Source: Tricholomella constricta
Taxonomy: Eukaryota; Basidiomycota; Agaricomycetes; Agaricales; Lyophyllaceae
DNA length: 44,745 nt
Direction: 5' to 3'
Assembly (NCBI GenBank): GCA_013368375.1
Contig: JAACJP010000079.1
Coordinates: 1-44,745 of the forward strand
The notes beneath the pieces are model-generated. The model saw nothing but the letters and a program-made list of their open reading frames with translations, had not been told where the DNA came from and did not search any database. The stretch's first letter is position 1, and each line of letters opens with the position of its first letter. The position numbers and the translations under genes were made by a program. Below, in pieces: positions 8,781 to 24,402 of this stretch.

Positions 8781-9730
8781 CCGATGAATATTCAAGGTGT
8801 ATTCACGTATTCCAGTGCGCGGATACATATTCAAGGTGTATTCCGAGAGTGCGCATACGTATTCCAGTGCGCAGATACATTTTCACGCTGTATTCCGAGA
8901 GTGCGCATATGTATTCCAGTGCGCAGATGAATATTCAAGGTGTATTCCGAGAGTGCGCATACATATTCCAGTGCGCAGATACATATTCAAGGTGTTTTCT
9001 GAGAGTGCGCATATGTATTTCAGTGCGCAGATGAAAATTCAAGGAGTATTCACATATTCCAGTGCGCGGATACATATTCAAGGTGTATTCCGAGAGTGCG
9101 CATACATATTCCAGTGCGCAGATACATTTTCACACTGTATTCCGAGAGTGTGCATACATATTCCAGTGCGCCGATGAATATTCAAGGTGTATTCACGTAT
9201 TCCAGTGCGCGGATACATATTCAAGGTGTATTCCGAGAGTGCGCATACGTATTCCAGTGCGCAGATACATTTTCACGCTGTATTCCGAGAGTGCGCATAT
9301 GTATTCCAGTGCGCAGATGAATATTCAAGGTGTATTCCGAGAGTGCGCATACATATTCCAGTGCGCAGATACATATTCAAGGTGTTTTCTGAGAGTGCGC
9401 ATATGTATTTCAGTGCGCAGATGAAAATTCAAGGTGTATTCACATATTCCAGTGCGCGGATACATATTCAAGGTGTATTCCGAGAGTGCGCATACATATT
9501 CCAGTGCGCAGATACATTTTCACACTGTATTCCGAGAGTGTGCATACATATTCCAGTGCGCCGATGAATATTCAAGGTGTATTCACGTATTCCAGTGCGC
9601 GGATACATATTCAAGGTGTATTCCGAGAGTGCGCATACGTATTCCAGTGCGCAGATACATTTTCACGCTGTATTCCGAGAGTGCGCATATGTATTCCAGT
9701 GCGCAGATGAATATTCAAGGTGTATTCCGA
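8781..9730. repeat. 390-bp higher-order repeat (two full copies plus a partial)
   Basis: Copies start at 8781, 9171 and 9561. Each holds six 52-bp and two 39-bp units in the same variant order. One difference is AAGGAGTATTCAC near 9032 against AAGGTGTATTCAC near 9422. The block and its right flank (about 8930-10010) recur at about 26920-28000, offset 17990. Confidence 0.88.
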
Positions 9731-12700
9731 GAGTGCGCATATGTATTCCAGTGCGCGGATACATTTTCACACTGTATTCCGAGAGTGTGCATACATATTC
9801 CAGTGCGCCGATGAATATTCAAGGTGTATTCACGTATTCCAGTGCGGGGATACATATTCAAGGTGTATTCTGAGAGTGCGCATAAGTATTCCAGTGCGCA
9901 GATACATATTCTGGGTGTATGCGGAGAGTGTGCATACATATTCCAGTGCGCAGATACATATTTGAGGTGTATTCACGTATTCCAGTGCGGGGATACATTT
10001 TCAAGGTGTATTCCGAGAGTGCGCATATGTATTCCAGTGCGCAGATACATATTCAAGGTGTATTCTGAGAGTGCGCATATGTATTTCAGTGCGCAGATGA
10101 AAATTCCAGGTGTATTCACATATTCCAGTGCGCGGATACATATTCAAGGTGTCTTCCAAGAGTGCGCATACGTATTCCAGTGCGCGGATACATATTCAAG
10201 GTGTATTCCGAGAGTGCGCATATGTATTCCAGTGCGCGGATACATTTTCACACTGTATTCCGAGAGTGTGCATACATATTCCAGTGCGCCGATGAATATT
10301 CAAGGTGTATTCACGTATTCCAGTGCGCGGATACATATTCAAGGTGTATTCTGAGAGTGCGCATACGTATTCCAGTGCGCAGATACATTTTCACGCTGTA
10401 TTCCGAGAGTGCGCATATGTATTCCAGTGCGCAGATGAATATTCAAGGTGTATTCCGAGAGTGCGCATATGTATTCCAGTGCGCGGATACATTTGCACAC
10501 TGTATTCCGAGAGTGTGCATACATATTCCAGTGCGCCGATGAATATTCAAGGTGTATTCACGTATTCCAGTGCGGGGATACATATTCAAGGTGTATTCTG
10601 AGAGTGCGCATACGTATTCCAGTGCGCAGATACATATTCTGGGTGTATGCGGAGAGTGTGCATACATATTCCAGTGCGCAGATACATATTTGAGGTGTAT
10701 TCACGTATTCCAGTGCGGGGATACATATTCAAGGTGTATTCCGAGTGTGCGCATATGTATTTCAGTGCGCAGATGAATATTCTGGGTGTATGCGGAGAGT
10801 GCGCATACATATTCCAGTGCGCCGATGAATATTCAAGGTGTATTCACGTATTCCAGTGCGCGGATACGTACTCAAGGTGTATTCCAAGAGTGCGCATACG
10901 TATTCCAGTGCGCGGATACATATTCATGGTGTATTCCGAGAGTGCGCATATGTATTCCAGTGCGCGGATACATTTTCACACTGTATTCCGAGAGTGTGCA
11001 TACATATTCCAGTGCGCCGATGAATATTCAAGGTGTATTCACGTATTCCAGTGCGCGGATACATATTCAAGGTGTATTCTGAGAGTGCGCATACGTATTC
11101 CAGTGCGCAGATACATATTCTGGGTGTATGCGGAGAGTGTGCATACATATTCCAGTGCGCAGATACATATTTGAGGTGTATTCACGTATTCCAGTGCGGG
11201 GATACATATTCAAGGTGTATTTCGAGAGTGCGCATACATATTCCAGTGCGCAGATACATATTCAAGGTGTTTTCTGAGAGTGCGCATATGTATTTCAGTG
11301 CGCAGATGAAAATTCAAGGTGTATTCACATATTCCAGTGCGCGGATACATATTCAAGGTGTATTCCGAGAGTGCGCATACGTATTCCAGTGCGCAGATAT
11401 ATTTTCACGCTGTATTCCGAGAGTGCGCATATGTATTCCAGTGCGCAGATGAATATTCAAGGTGTATTCCGAGAGTGCGCATATGTTTTCCAGTGCGCAG
11501 ATGAATATTCAAGGTGTATTCACGTATTCCAGTGCGAGGATACATATTCAAGCTGTATTCCGAGAGGGCGCATACATATTCCAGTGCGCAGATGAATATT
11601 CTGGGTGTATGCGGAGAGTGTGCATGCATATTCCAGTGCGCAGATACATATTCGAGGTGTATTCACATATTCCAGTGCGGGGATACATATTCAAGGTGTA
11701 TTCTGAGAGTGCGCATAAGTATTCCAGTGCGCAGATACATATTCTGGGTGTATGCGGAGAGTGTGCATACATATTCCAGTGCGCAGATACATATTTGAGG
11801 TGTATTCACGTATTCCAGTGCGGGGATACATATTCAAGGTGTATTCCGAGTGTGCGCATATGTATTCCAGTGCGCAGATGAATATTCTGGGTGTATGCGG
11901 AGAGTGCGCATATGTATTCCAGTGCGCAGATGAATATTCTGGGTGTATGCGGAGAGTGAGCATACATATTCCAGTGCGCTGATACATATTCAAGGTGTAT
12001 TCCGAGTGTGCGCATATGTATTCCAGTGCGCAGATGAATATTCTGGGTGTATGCGGAGAGTGCGCATACATATTCCAGTGCGCAGATACATATTCAAGGT
12101 GTATTCACGTATTCCAGTGCGCGGATACATATTCAAGGTGTATTCTGAGAGTGCGCATACGTATTCCAGTGCGCAGATACATATTCTGGGTGTATGCGGA
12201 GAGTGTGCATACATATTCCAGTGCGCAGATACATATTTGAGGTGTATTCACGTATTCCAGTGCGGGGATACATATTCAAGGTGTATTCCGAGAGTGCGCA
12301 TACATATTCCAGTGCGCAGATACATATTCAAGGTGTTTTCTGAGAGTGCGCATATGTATTTCAGTGCGCAGATGAAAATTCAAGGTGTATTCACATATTC
12401 CAGTGCGCGGATACATATTCAAGGTGTATTCCGAGAGTGCGCATACGTATTCCAGTGCGCAGATACATTTTCACGCTGTATTCCGAGAGTGCGCATATGT
12501 ATTCCAGTGCGCAGATGAATATTCAAGGTGTATTCCGAGAGTGCGCATATGTTTTCCAGTGCGCAGATGAATATTCAAGGTGTATTCACATATTCCAGTG
12601 CGCGGATACATATTCAAGGTGTATTCCGAGAGTGCGCATACATATTCCAGTGCGCAGATACATTTTCACACTGTATTCCGAGAGTGTGCATACATATTCC

Positions 12701-15700
12701 AGTGCGCCGATGAATATTCAAGGTGTATTCACGTATTCCAGTGCGCGGATACATATTCAAGGTGTATTCCGAGAGTGCGCATACGTATTCCAGTGCGCAG
12801 ATACATTTTCACGCTGTATTCCGAGAGTGCGCATATGTATTCCAGTGCGCAGATGAATATTCAAGGTGTATTCCGAGAGTGCGCATATGTATTCCAGTGC
12901 GCGGATACATTTTCACACTGTATTCCGAGAGTGTGCATACATATTCCAGTGCGCCGATGAATATTCAAGGTGTATTCACGTATTCCAGTGCGGGGATACA
13001 TATTCAAGGTGTATTCTGAGAGTGCGCATAAGTATTCCAGCGCAGATACATATTCTGGGTGTATGCGGAGAGTGTGCATACATATTCCAGTGCGCAGATA
13101 CATATTTGAGGTGTATTCACGTATTCCAGTGCGGGGATACATATTCAAGGTGTATTCCGAGTGTGCGCATATGTATTCCAGTGCGCAGATGAATATTCTA
13201 GGTGTATGCGGAGAGTGCGCATACATATTCCAGTGCGCCGATGAATATTCAAGGTGTATTCACGTATTCCAGTGCGCGGATACATATTCAAGGTGTATTC
13301 CGAGAGTGCGCATATGTATTCCAGTGCGCGGATACATTTTCACACTGTATTCCGAGAGTGTGCATACATATTCCAGTGCGCCGATGAATATTCAAGGTGT
13401 ATTCACGTATTCCAGTGCGCGGATACATATTCAAGGTGTATTCTGAGAGTGCGCATACGTATTCCAGTGCGCAGATACATATTCTGGGTGTATGCGGAGA
13501 GTGTGCATACATATTCCAGTGCGCAGATACATATTTGAGGTGTATTCACGTATTCCAGTGCGGGGATACATATTCAAGGTGTATTCCGAGAGTGCGCATA
13601 CATATTCCAGTGCGCAGATACATATTCAAGGTGTTTTCTGAGAGTGCGCATATGTATTTCAGTGCGCAGATGAAAATTCAAGGTGTATTCACATATTCCA
13701 GTGCGCGGATACATATTCAAGGTGTATTCCGAGAGTGCGCATACGTATTCCAGTGCGCAGATACATTTTCACGCTGTATTCCGAGAGTGCGCATATGTAT
13801 TCCAGTGCGCAGATGAATATTCAAGGTGTATTCCGAGAGTGCGCATACATATTCTAGTGCGCAGATACATATTCAAGGTGTATTCATGTATTCCAGTGCG
13901 CGGATACATATTCAAGGTGTATTCACGTATTCCAGTGCGCGGATATATATTCAAGGTGTATTCCGAGAGTGCGCATATGTATTCCAGTGCGCAGATACAT
14001 ATGCAAGGTGTATTCACGTATTCCAGTGCGCCGATGAATATTCAGGGTGTATTCACGTATTCCAGTGCGGGGATACATATTCAAGGTGTATTCTGAGAGT
14101 GCGCATATGTATTCCAGTGCGCAGATGAATATTCAAGGTGTATTCCGAGAGTGCGCATATGTATTCCAGTGCGCGGATACATTTTCACACTGTATTCCGA
14201 GAGTGTGCATACATATTCCAGTGCGCCGATGAATATTCAAGGTGTATTCACGTATTCCAGTGCGGGGATACATATTCAAGGTGTATTCTGAGAGTGCGCA
14301 TACGTATTCCAGTGCGCAGATACATATTCTGGGTGTATGCGGAGAGTGTGCATACATATTCCAGTGCGCCGATGAATATTCAAGGTGTATTCACGTATTC
14401 CAGTGCGGGGATACATATTCAAGGTGTATTCCGAGTGTGCGCATATGTATTCCAGTGCGCAGATGAATATTCTGGGTGTATGCGGAGAGTGCGCATACAT
14501 ATTCCAGTGCGCCGATGAATATTCAAGGTGTATTCACGTATTCCAGTGCGCGGATACATATTCAAGGTGTATTCCGAGAGTGCGCATACGTATTCCAGTG
14601 CGCAAATGAATATTCAAGGTGTATTCCGAGAGTGCGCATATGTATTCCAGTGCGCAGGTGAATATTCTGGGTGTATGCGGAGAGTGAGCATACATATTCC
14701 AGTGCGCTGATACATATTCAAGGTGTATTCCGAGTGTGCGCATGTGTATTCCAGTGCGCAGATGAATATTCTGGGTGTATGCGGAGAGTGCGCATACATA
14801 TTCCAGTGCGCAGATACATCTTCAAGGTGTATTCACGTATTCCAGTGCGCGGATACGTACTCAAGGTGTATTCCAAGAGTGCGCATACGTATTCCAGTGC
14901 GCGGATACATATTCAAGGTGTATTCCGAGAGTGCGCATATGTATTCCAGTGCGCGGATACATTTTCACACTGTATTCCGAGAGTGTGCATACATATTCCA
15001 GTGCGCCGATGAATATTCAAGGTGTATTCACGTATTCCAGTGCGGGGATACATATTCAAGGTGTATTCCGAGAGTGCGCATATGTATTCCAGTGCGCGGA
15101 TACATTTTCACACTGTATTCCGAGAGTGTGCATACATATTCCAGTGCGCCGATGAATATTCAAGGTGTATTCACGTATTCCAGTGCGCGGATACATATTC
15201 AAGGTGTATTCCGAGAGTGCGCATACGTATTCCAGTGCGCAGATACATTTTCACGCTGTATTCCGAGAGTGCGCATATGTATTCCAGTGCGCAGATGAAT
15301 ATTCAAGGTGTATTCCGAGAGTGCGCATATGTATTCCAGTGCGCGGATACATTTTCACACTGTATTCCGAGAGTGTGCATACATATTCCAGTGCGCCGAT
15401 GAATATTCAAGGTGTATTCACGTATTCCAGTGCGGGGATACATATTCAAGGTGTATTCCGAGAGTGCGCATATGTATTCCAGTGCGCGGATACATTTTCA
15501 CACTGTATTCCGAGAGTGTGCATACATATTCCAGTGCGCCGATGAATATTCAAGGTGTATTCACGTATTCCAGTGCGCGGATACATATTCAAGGTGTATT
15601 CCGAGAGTGCGCATACGTATTCCAGTGCGCAGATACATTTTCACGCTGTATTCCGAGAGTGCGCATATGTATTCCAGTGCGCAGATGAATATTCAAGGTG

Positions 15701-16879
15701 TATTCCGAGAGTGCGCATACGTATTCCAGTGCGCAAATGAATATTCAAGGTGTATTCCGAGAGTGCGCATATGTATTCCAGTGCGCAGGTGAATATTCTG
15801 GGTGTATGCGGAGAGTGAGCATACATATTCCAGTGCGCTGATACATATTCAAGGTGTATTCCGAGTGTGCGCATATGTATTCCAGTGCGCAGATGAATAT
15901 TCTGGGTGTATGCGGAGAGTGCGCATACATATTCCAGTGCGCAGATACATATTCAAGGTGTATTCACGTATTCCAGTGCGCGGATACATATTCAAGGTGT
16001 ATTCCGAGAGTGCGCATACATATTCCAGTGCGCCGATGAATATTCAAGGTGTATTCACGTATTCCAGTGCGCGGATACATATTCAAGGTGTATTCCGAGA
16101 GTGCGCATACGTATTCCAGTGCGCAGATACATATTCAAGGTGTATTCCGAGAGTGCACATACGTATTCCAGTGCGCAGATACATATTCAAGGTGTATTCT
16201 GAGAGTGTGCATATGTATTTCAGTGCGTAGATGAAAATTCAAGGTGTATTCACGTATTCCAGTGCACAGATACATATTCAAGGTGTATTCCGAGAGTGCG
16301 CATATGTATTCCAGTGCGCAGATACATTTTCACGCTGTATTCCGAGAGTGCGCATATGTAGTCCAGTGCGCACATGAATATTCAAGGTGTATTCCGAGAG
16401 TGCGCATATGTATTCCAGTGCGCGGATACATTTTCACACTGTATTCCGAGAGTGTGCATACATATTCCGGTGCGCAGATGAATATTCAAGGTGTATTCAC
16501 ATATTCCAGTGCGCGGATACATATTCAAGGTGTATTCCGAGAGTGCGCATATGTATTCCAGTGCGCAGATGAATATTCAAGGTGTATTCCGAGAGTGCGC
16601 AAAGCTATTCCAGTGCGCAGATACATATTCAAGGTGTTTTCTGAGAGTGCGCATATGTTTTCCAGTGCGCAGATGAATATTCAAGGTGTATTCACGTATT
16701 CCAGTGCGAGGATACATATTCAAGCTGTATTCCGAAAGGGCGCATACATATTCCAGTGCGCAGATGAATATTCTGGGTGTATGCGGAGAGTGTGCATGCA
16801 TATTCCAGTGCGCAGATACATATTCGAGGTGTATTCACATATTCCAGTGCGCGGATACATATTCAAGGTGTATTCCGAG

Positions 16880-19400
16880 AGTGCGCATACGTATTCCAGT
16901 GCGCAGATACATATTCAAGGTGTTTTCTGAGAGTGCGCATATGTTTTCCAGTGCGCAGATGAAAATTCAAGGTGTATTCACATATTCCAGTGCGCGGATA
17001 CATATTCAAGGTGTATTCCGAGAGTGCGCATACGTATTCCAGTGCGCAGATATATTTTCACGCTGTATTCCGAGAGTGCGCATATGTATTCCAGTGCGCA
17101 GATGAATATTCAAGGTGTACTCCGAGAGTGCGCATATGTATTCCAGTGAGCGGATACATATTCAAGGTGTATGCGGACAATGTGCACACATATTGCAGTG
17201 CGCAAATACATATTTGAGGTGTATTCACATATTCCAGTGCCCGGATACGTACTCAAGGTGTATTCCGAGAGTGCGCAGATGTATTCCAGTGCGCAGATAC
17301 ATATTCGAGGTGTATTCACATATTCCAGTGCGCGGATACATATTCAAGGTGTATTCCGAGAGTGCGCATACGTATTCCAGTGCGCAGATACATTTTCACG
17401 CTGTATTCCGAGAGTGCGCATGTGTATTCCAGTGCGCAGATGAATATTCTGGGTGTATGCGGAGAGTGTGCATACATACTCCAGTGCGCAGATACATATT
17501 CGAGGTGTATTCACATATTCCAGGGCGCGGATACATATTCAAGGTGTATTCCGAGAGTGCGCATACATATTCCAGTGCGCAGATACATTTTCACGCTGTA
17601 TTCCGAGAGTGCGCATATGTATTCCAGTGCGCAGATGAATATTCAAGGTGTATTCCGAGAGTGCGCATACATATTCCAGTGCGCAGATACATATTCGAGG
17701 TGTATTCACGTATTCCAGTGCGCGGATACATATTCAAGGTGTATTCCGAGAGTGCGCATACATATTCCAGTGCGCAGATACATATTCAAGGTGTATTCTG
17801 AGAGTGCGCATATGTATTTCAGTGCGCAGATGAAAATTCAAGGTGTATTCACATATTCCAGTGCGCGGATACATATTCAAGGTGTATTCCGAGAGTGCGC
17901 ATACGTATTCCAGTGCGCAGATACATATTCAAGGTGTTTTCTGAGAGTGCGCATATGTTTTCCAGTGCGCAGATGAAAATTCAAGGTGTATTCACATATT
18001 CCAGTGCGCGGATACATATTCAAGGTGTATTCCGAGAGTGCGCATACGTATTCCAGTGCGCAGATATATTTTCACGCTGTATTCCGAGAGTGCGCATATG
18101 TATTCCAGTGCGCAGATGAATATTCAAGGTGTACTCCGAGAGTGCGCATATGTATTCCAGTGAGCGGATACATATTCAAGGTGTATGCGGACAATGTGCA
18201 CACATATTGCAGTGCGCAAATACATATTTGAGGTGTATTCACATATTCCAGTGCCCGGATACGTACTCAAGGTGTATTCCGAGAGTGCGCAGATGTATTC
18301 CAGTGCGCAGATACATATTCGAGGTGTATTCACATATTCCAGTGCGCGGATACATATTCAAGGTGTATTCCGAGAGTGCGCATACGTATTCCAGTGCGCA
18401 GATACATTTTCACGCTGTATTCCGAGAGTGCGCATGTGTATTCCAGTGCGCAGATGAATATTCTGGGTGTATGCGGAGAGTGTGCATACATACTCCAGTG
18501 CGCAGATACATATTCGAGGTGTATTCACATATTCCAGGGCGCGGATACATATTCAAGGTGTATTCCGAGAGTGCGCATACATATTCCAGTGCGCAGATAC
18601 ATTTTCACGCTGTATTCCGAGAGTGCGCATATGTATTCCAGTGCGCAGATGAATATTCAAGGTGTATTCCGAGAGTGCGCATACATATTCCAGTGCGCAG
18701 ATACATATTCGAGGTGTATTCACGTATTCCAGTGCGCGGATACATATTCAAGGTGTATTCCGAGAGTGCGCATACATATTCCAGTGCGCAGATACATATT
18801 CAAGGTGTATTCTGAGAGTGCGCATATGTATTTCAGTGCGCAGATGAAAATTCAAGGTGTATTCACATATTCCAGTGCGCGGATACATATTCAAGGTGTA
18901 TTCCGAGAGTGCGCATACGTATTCCAGTGCGCAGATATATTTTCACGCTGTATTCCGAGAGTGCGCATATGTATTCCAGTGCGCAGATGAATATTCAAGG
19001 TGTACTCCGAGAGTGCGCATATGTATTCCAGTGAGCGGATACATATTCAAGGTGTATGCGGACAATGCGCACACATATTGCAGTGCGCAGATACATATTT
19101 GAGGTGTATTCACATATTCCAGTGCCCGGATACGTACTCAAGGTGTATTCCGAGAGTGCGCAGATGTATTCCAGTGCGCAGATACATATTCGAGGTGTAT
19201 TCACATATTCCAGTGCGCGGATACATATTCAAGGTGTATTCCGAGAGTGCGCATACGTATTCCAGTGCGCAGATACATTTTCACGCTGTATTCCGAGAGT
19301 GCGCATGTGTATTCCAGTGCGCAGATGAATATTCTGGGTGTATGCGGAGAGTGTGCATACATATTCCAGTGCGCAGATACATATTCGAGGTGTATTCACA
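16880..19400. repeat. 1014-bp and 871-bp higher-order repeat block
   Basis: A long string of units with the rare marker GTACTCCGAGAGTGCGCATA and the rare unit TGCGGACAATGTGCACACAT appears near 17115, again 1014 bp later, and a third time a further 871 bp on (78x13 and 67x13). The third copy has diverged by CpG-type changes such as GTGCACACAT to GCGCACACAT. The same string recurs near 26000, 30030 and 36900. Confidence 0.85.
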
Positions 19401-21439
19401 TATTCGAGTGCGCGGATACATATTCAAGGTGTATTCTGAGAGTGCGCATACATATTCCAGTGCGCAGATACATTTTCACGCTGTATTCCGAGAGTGCGCA
19501 TATGTATTCCAGTGCGCAGATGAATATTCAAGGTGTATTCCGACAGTGCGCATACATATTCCAGTGCGCCGATGAATATTCAAGGTGTATTCACGTATTC
19601 CAGTGCGGGGATACATATTCAAGGTGTATTCTGAGAGTGCGCATATGTATTCCAGTGCGCAGATGAATATTCAAGGTGTATTCCGAGAGTGCGCATACAT
19701 ATTCCAGTGCGCAGATACATATTCAAGGTGTTTTCTGAGAGTGCGCATATGTATTTCAGTGCGCAGATGAAAATTCAAGGTGTATTCACATATTCCAGTG
19801 CGCGGATACATATTCAAGGTGTATTCCGAGAGTGCGCATACATATTCCAGTGCGCAGATACATTTTCACACTGTATTCCGAGAGTGTGCATACATATTCC
19901 AGTGCGCCGATGAATATTCAAGGTGTATTCACGTATTCCAGTGCGCGGATACATATTCAAGGTGTATTCCGAGAGTGCGCATACGTATTCCAGTGCGCAG
20001 ATACATTTTCACGCTGTATTCCGAGAGTGCGCATATGTATTCCAGTGCGCAGATGAATATTCAAGGTGTATTCCGAGAGTGCGCATATGTATTCCAGTGC
20101 GCGGATACATTTTCACACTGTATTCCGAGAGTGTGCATACATATTCCAGTGCGCCGATGAATATTCAAGGTGTATTCACGTATTCCAGTGCGGGGATACA
20201 TATTCAAGGTGTATTCTGAGAGTGCGCATACGTATTCCAGTGCGCAGATACATATTCTGGGTGTATGCGGAGAGTGTGCATACATATTCCAGTGCGCAGA
20301 TACATATTTGAGGTGTATTCACGTATTCCAGTGCGGGGATACATATTCAAGGTGTATTCCGAGTGTGCGCATATGTATTCCAGTGCGCAGATGAATATTC
20401 TGGGTGTATGCGGAGAGTGCGCATACATATTCCAGTGCGCCGATGAATATTCAAGGTGTATTCACGTATTCCAGTGCGCGGATACATATTCAAGGTGTAT
20501 TCCGAGAGTGCGCATACGTATTCCAGTGCGCAGATACATTTTCACGCTGTATTCCGAGAGTGCGCATATGTATTCCAGTGCGCAGATGAATATTCAAGGT
20601 GTATTCCGAGAGTGCGCATATGTATTCCAGTGCGCGGATACATTTTCACACTGTATTCCGAGAGTGTGCATACATATTCCAGTGCGCCGATAAATATTCA
20701 AGGTGTATTCACGTATTCCAGTGCGGGGATACATATTCAAGGTGTATTCCGAGAGTGCGCATATGTATTCCAGTGCGCGGATACATTTTCACACTGTATT
20801 CCGAGAGTGTGCATACATATTCCAGTGCGCCGATGAATATTCAAGGTGTATTCACGTATTCCAGTGCGCGGATACATATTCAAGGTGTATTCCGAGAGTG
20901 CGCATACATATTCCAGTGCGCAGATACATTTTCACGCTGTATTCCGAGAGTGCGCATATGTATTCCAGTGCGCAGATGAATATTCAAGGTGTATTCCGAG
21001 AGTGCGCATACGTATTCCAGTGCGCAAATGAATATTCAAGGTGTATTCCGAGAGTGCGCATATGTATTCCAGTGCGCAGGTGAATATTCTGGGTGTATGC
21101 GGAGAGTGAGCATACATATTCCAGTGCGCTGATACATATTCAAGGTGTATTCCGAGTGTGCGCATATGTATTCCAGTGCGCAGATGAATATTCTGGGTGT
21201 ATGCGGAGAGTGCGCATACATATTCCAGTGCGCAGATACATATTCAAGGTGTATTCACGTATTCCAGTGCGCCGATACGTACTCAAGGTGTATTCCAAGA
21301 GTGCGCATACGTATTCCAGTGCGCGGATACATATTCAAGGTGTATTCCGAGAGTGCGCATATGTATTCCAGTGCGCGGATACATTTTCACACTGTATTCC
21401 GAGAGTGTGCATACATATTCCAGTGCGCCGATGAATATT

Positions 21440-23700
21440 CAAGGTGTATTCACGTATTCCAGTGCGGGGATACATATTCAAGGTGTATTCCGAGAGTGCG
21501 CATATGTATTCCAGTGCGCGGATACATTTTCACACTGTATTCCGAGAGTGTGCATACATATTCCAGTGCGCCGATGAATATTCAAGGTGTATTCACGTAT
21601 TCCAGTGCGCGGATACATATTCAAGGTGTATTCCGAGAGTGCGCATACGTATTCCAGTGCGCAGATACATTTTCACGCTGTATTCCGAGAGTGCGCATAT
21701 GTATTCCAGTGCGCAGATGAATATTCAAGGTGTATTCCGAGAGTGCGCATATGTATTCCAGTGCGCGGATACATTTTCACACTGTATTCCGAGAGTGTGC
21801 ATACATATTCCAGTGCGCCGATGAATATTCAAGGTGTATTCACGTATTCCAGTGCGGGGATACATATTCAAGGTGTATTCACGTATTCCAGTGCGCGGAT
21901 ACGTACTCAAGGTGTATTCCAAGAGTGCGCATACGTATTCCAGTGCGCGGATACATATTCAAGGTGTATTCCGAGAGTGCGCATATGTATTCCAGTGCGC
22001 GGATACATTTTCACACTGTATTCCGAGAGTGTGCATACATATTCCAGTGCGCCGATGAATATTCAAGGTGTATTCACGTATTCCAGTGCGGGGATACATA
22101 TTCAAGGTGTATTCCGAGAGTGCGCATATGTATTCCAGTGCGCGGATACATTTTCACACTGTATTCCGAGAGTGTGCATACATATTCCAGTGCGCCGATG
22201 AATATTCAAGGTGTATTCACGTATTCCAGTGCGCGGATACATATTCAAGGTGTATTCCGAGAGTGCGCATACGTATTCCAGTGCGCAGATACATTTTCAC
22301 GCTGTATTCCGAGAGTGCGCATATGTATTCCAGTGCGCAGATGAATATTCAAGGTGTATTCCGAGAGTGCGCAGATGTATTCCAGTGCGCAGATACATAT
22401 TCGAGGTGTATTCACATATTCCAGTGCGCGGATACATATTCAAGGTGTATTCCGAGAGTGCGCATATGTATTCCAGTGCGCGGATACATTTTCACACTGT
22501 ATTCCGAGAGTGTGCATACATATTCCAGTGCGCCGATGAATATTCAAGGTGTATTCACGTATTCCAGTGCGGGGATACATATTCAAGGTGTATTCCGAGA
22601 GTGCGCATATGTATTCCAGTGCGCGGATACATTTTCACACTGTATTCCGAGAGTGTGCATACATATTCCAGTGCGCCGATGAATATTCAAGGTGTATTCA
22701 CGTATTCCAGTGCGCGGATACATATTCAAGGTGTATTCCGAGAGTGCGCATACGTATTCCAGTGCGCAGATACATTTTCACGCTGTATTCCGAGAGTGCG
22801 CATATGTATTCCAGTGCGCAGATGAATATTCAAGGTGTATTCCGAGAGTGCGCATATGTATTCCAGTGCGCGGATACATTTTCACACTGTATTCCGAGAG
22901 TGTGCATACATATTCCAGTGCGCCGATGAATATTCAAGGTGTATTCACGTATTCCAGTGCGGGGATACATATTCAAGGTGTATTCCGAGAGTGCGCATAT
23001 GTATTCCAGTGCGCGGATACATTTTCACACTGTATTCCGAGAGTGTGCATACATATTCCAGTGCGCCGATGAATATTCAAGGTGTATTCACGTATTCCAG
23101 TGCGCGGATACATATTCAAGGTGTATTCCGAGAGTGCGCATACGTATTCCAGTGCGCAGATACATTTTCACGCTGTATTCCGAGAGTGCGCATATGTATT
23201 CCAGTGCGCAGATGAATATTCAAGGTGTATTCCGAGAGTGCGCATATGTATTCCAGTGCGCGGATACATTTTCACACTGTATTCCGAGAGTGTGCATACA
23301 TATTCCAGTGCGCCGATGAATATTCAAGGTGTATTCACGTATTCCAGTGCGGGGATACATATTCAAGGTGTATTCACGTATTCCAGTGCGCGGATACGTA
23401 CTCAAGGTGTATTCCAAGAGTGCGCATACGTATTCCAGTGCGCGGATACATATTCAAGGTGTATTCCGAGAGTGCGCATATGTATTCCAGTGCGCGGATA
23501 CATTTTCACACTGTATTCCGAGAGTGTGCATACATATTCCAGTGCGCAGATACATATTCGAGGTGTATTCACATATTCGAGTGCGCGGATACATATTCAA
23601 GGTGTATTCCGAGAGTGCGCATACATATTCCAGTGCGCAGATACATTTTCACGCTGTATTCCGAGAGTGCGCATATGTATTCCAGTGCGCAGATGAATAT
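21440..23700. repeat. 247-bp and 1495-bp higher-order repeats
   Basis: Four 52-mers plus one 39-mer make a 247-bp block that recurs around 21444-22940. The larger arrangement holding two consecutive 39-bp units (near 21834 and 23329) repeats at 1495 bp (115x13). The second copy changes to a different unit order near 23540. Confidence 0.78.
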
Positions 23701-24402
23701 TCAAGGTGTATTCCGAGAGTGCGCATACATATTCTACTGCGCAGATACATATTCAAGGTGTATTCATGTATTCCAGTGCGCAGATACATATTCAAGGTGT
23801 ATTCACGTATTCCAGTGCGCGGATATATATTCAAGGTGTATTCCGAGAGTGCGCATATGTATTCCAGTGCGCAGATACATATTCAAGGTGTATTCACGTA
23901 TTCCAGTGCGCCGATGAATATTCAAGGTGTATTCACATATTCCAGTGCGCGGATACATATTCAAGGTGTATTCCGAGAGTGCGCATACGTATTCCAGTGC
24001 GCAGATACATTTTCACGCTGTATTCCGAGAGTGCGCATGTGTATTCCAGTGCGCAGATGAATATTCTGGGTGTATGCGGAGAGTGTGCATACATATTCCA
24101 GTGCGCAGATACATATTCGAGGTGTATTCACATATTCCAGTGCGCGGATACATATTCAAGGTGTATTCCGAGAGTGCGCATACATATTCCAGTGCGCAGA
24201 TACATTTTCACGCTGTATTCCGAGAGTGCGCATATGTATTCCAGTGCGCAGATGAATATTCAAGGTGTATTCCGAGAGTGCGCATACATATTCCAGTGCG
24301 CAGATACATATTCGAGGTGTATTCACATATTCGAGTGCGCGGATACATATTCAAGGTGTATTCCGAGAGTGCGCATACATATTCCAGTGCGCAGATACAT
24401 TT

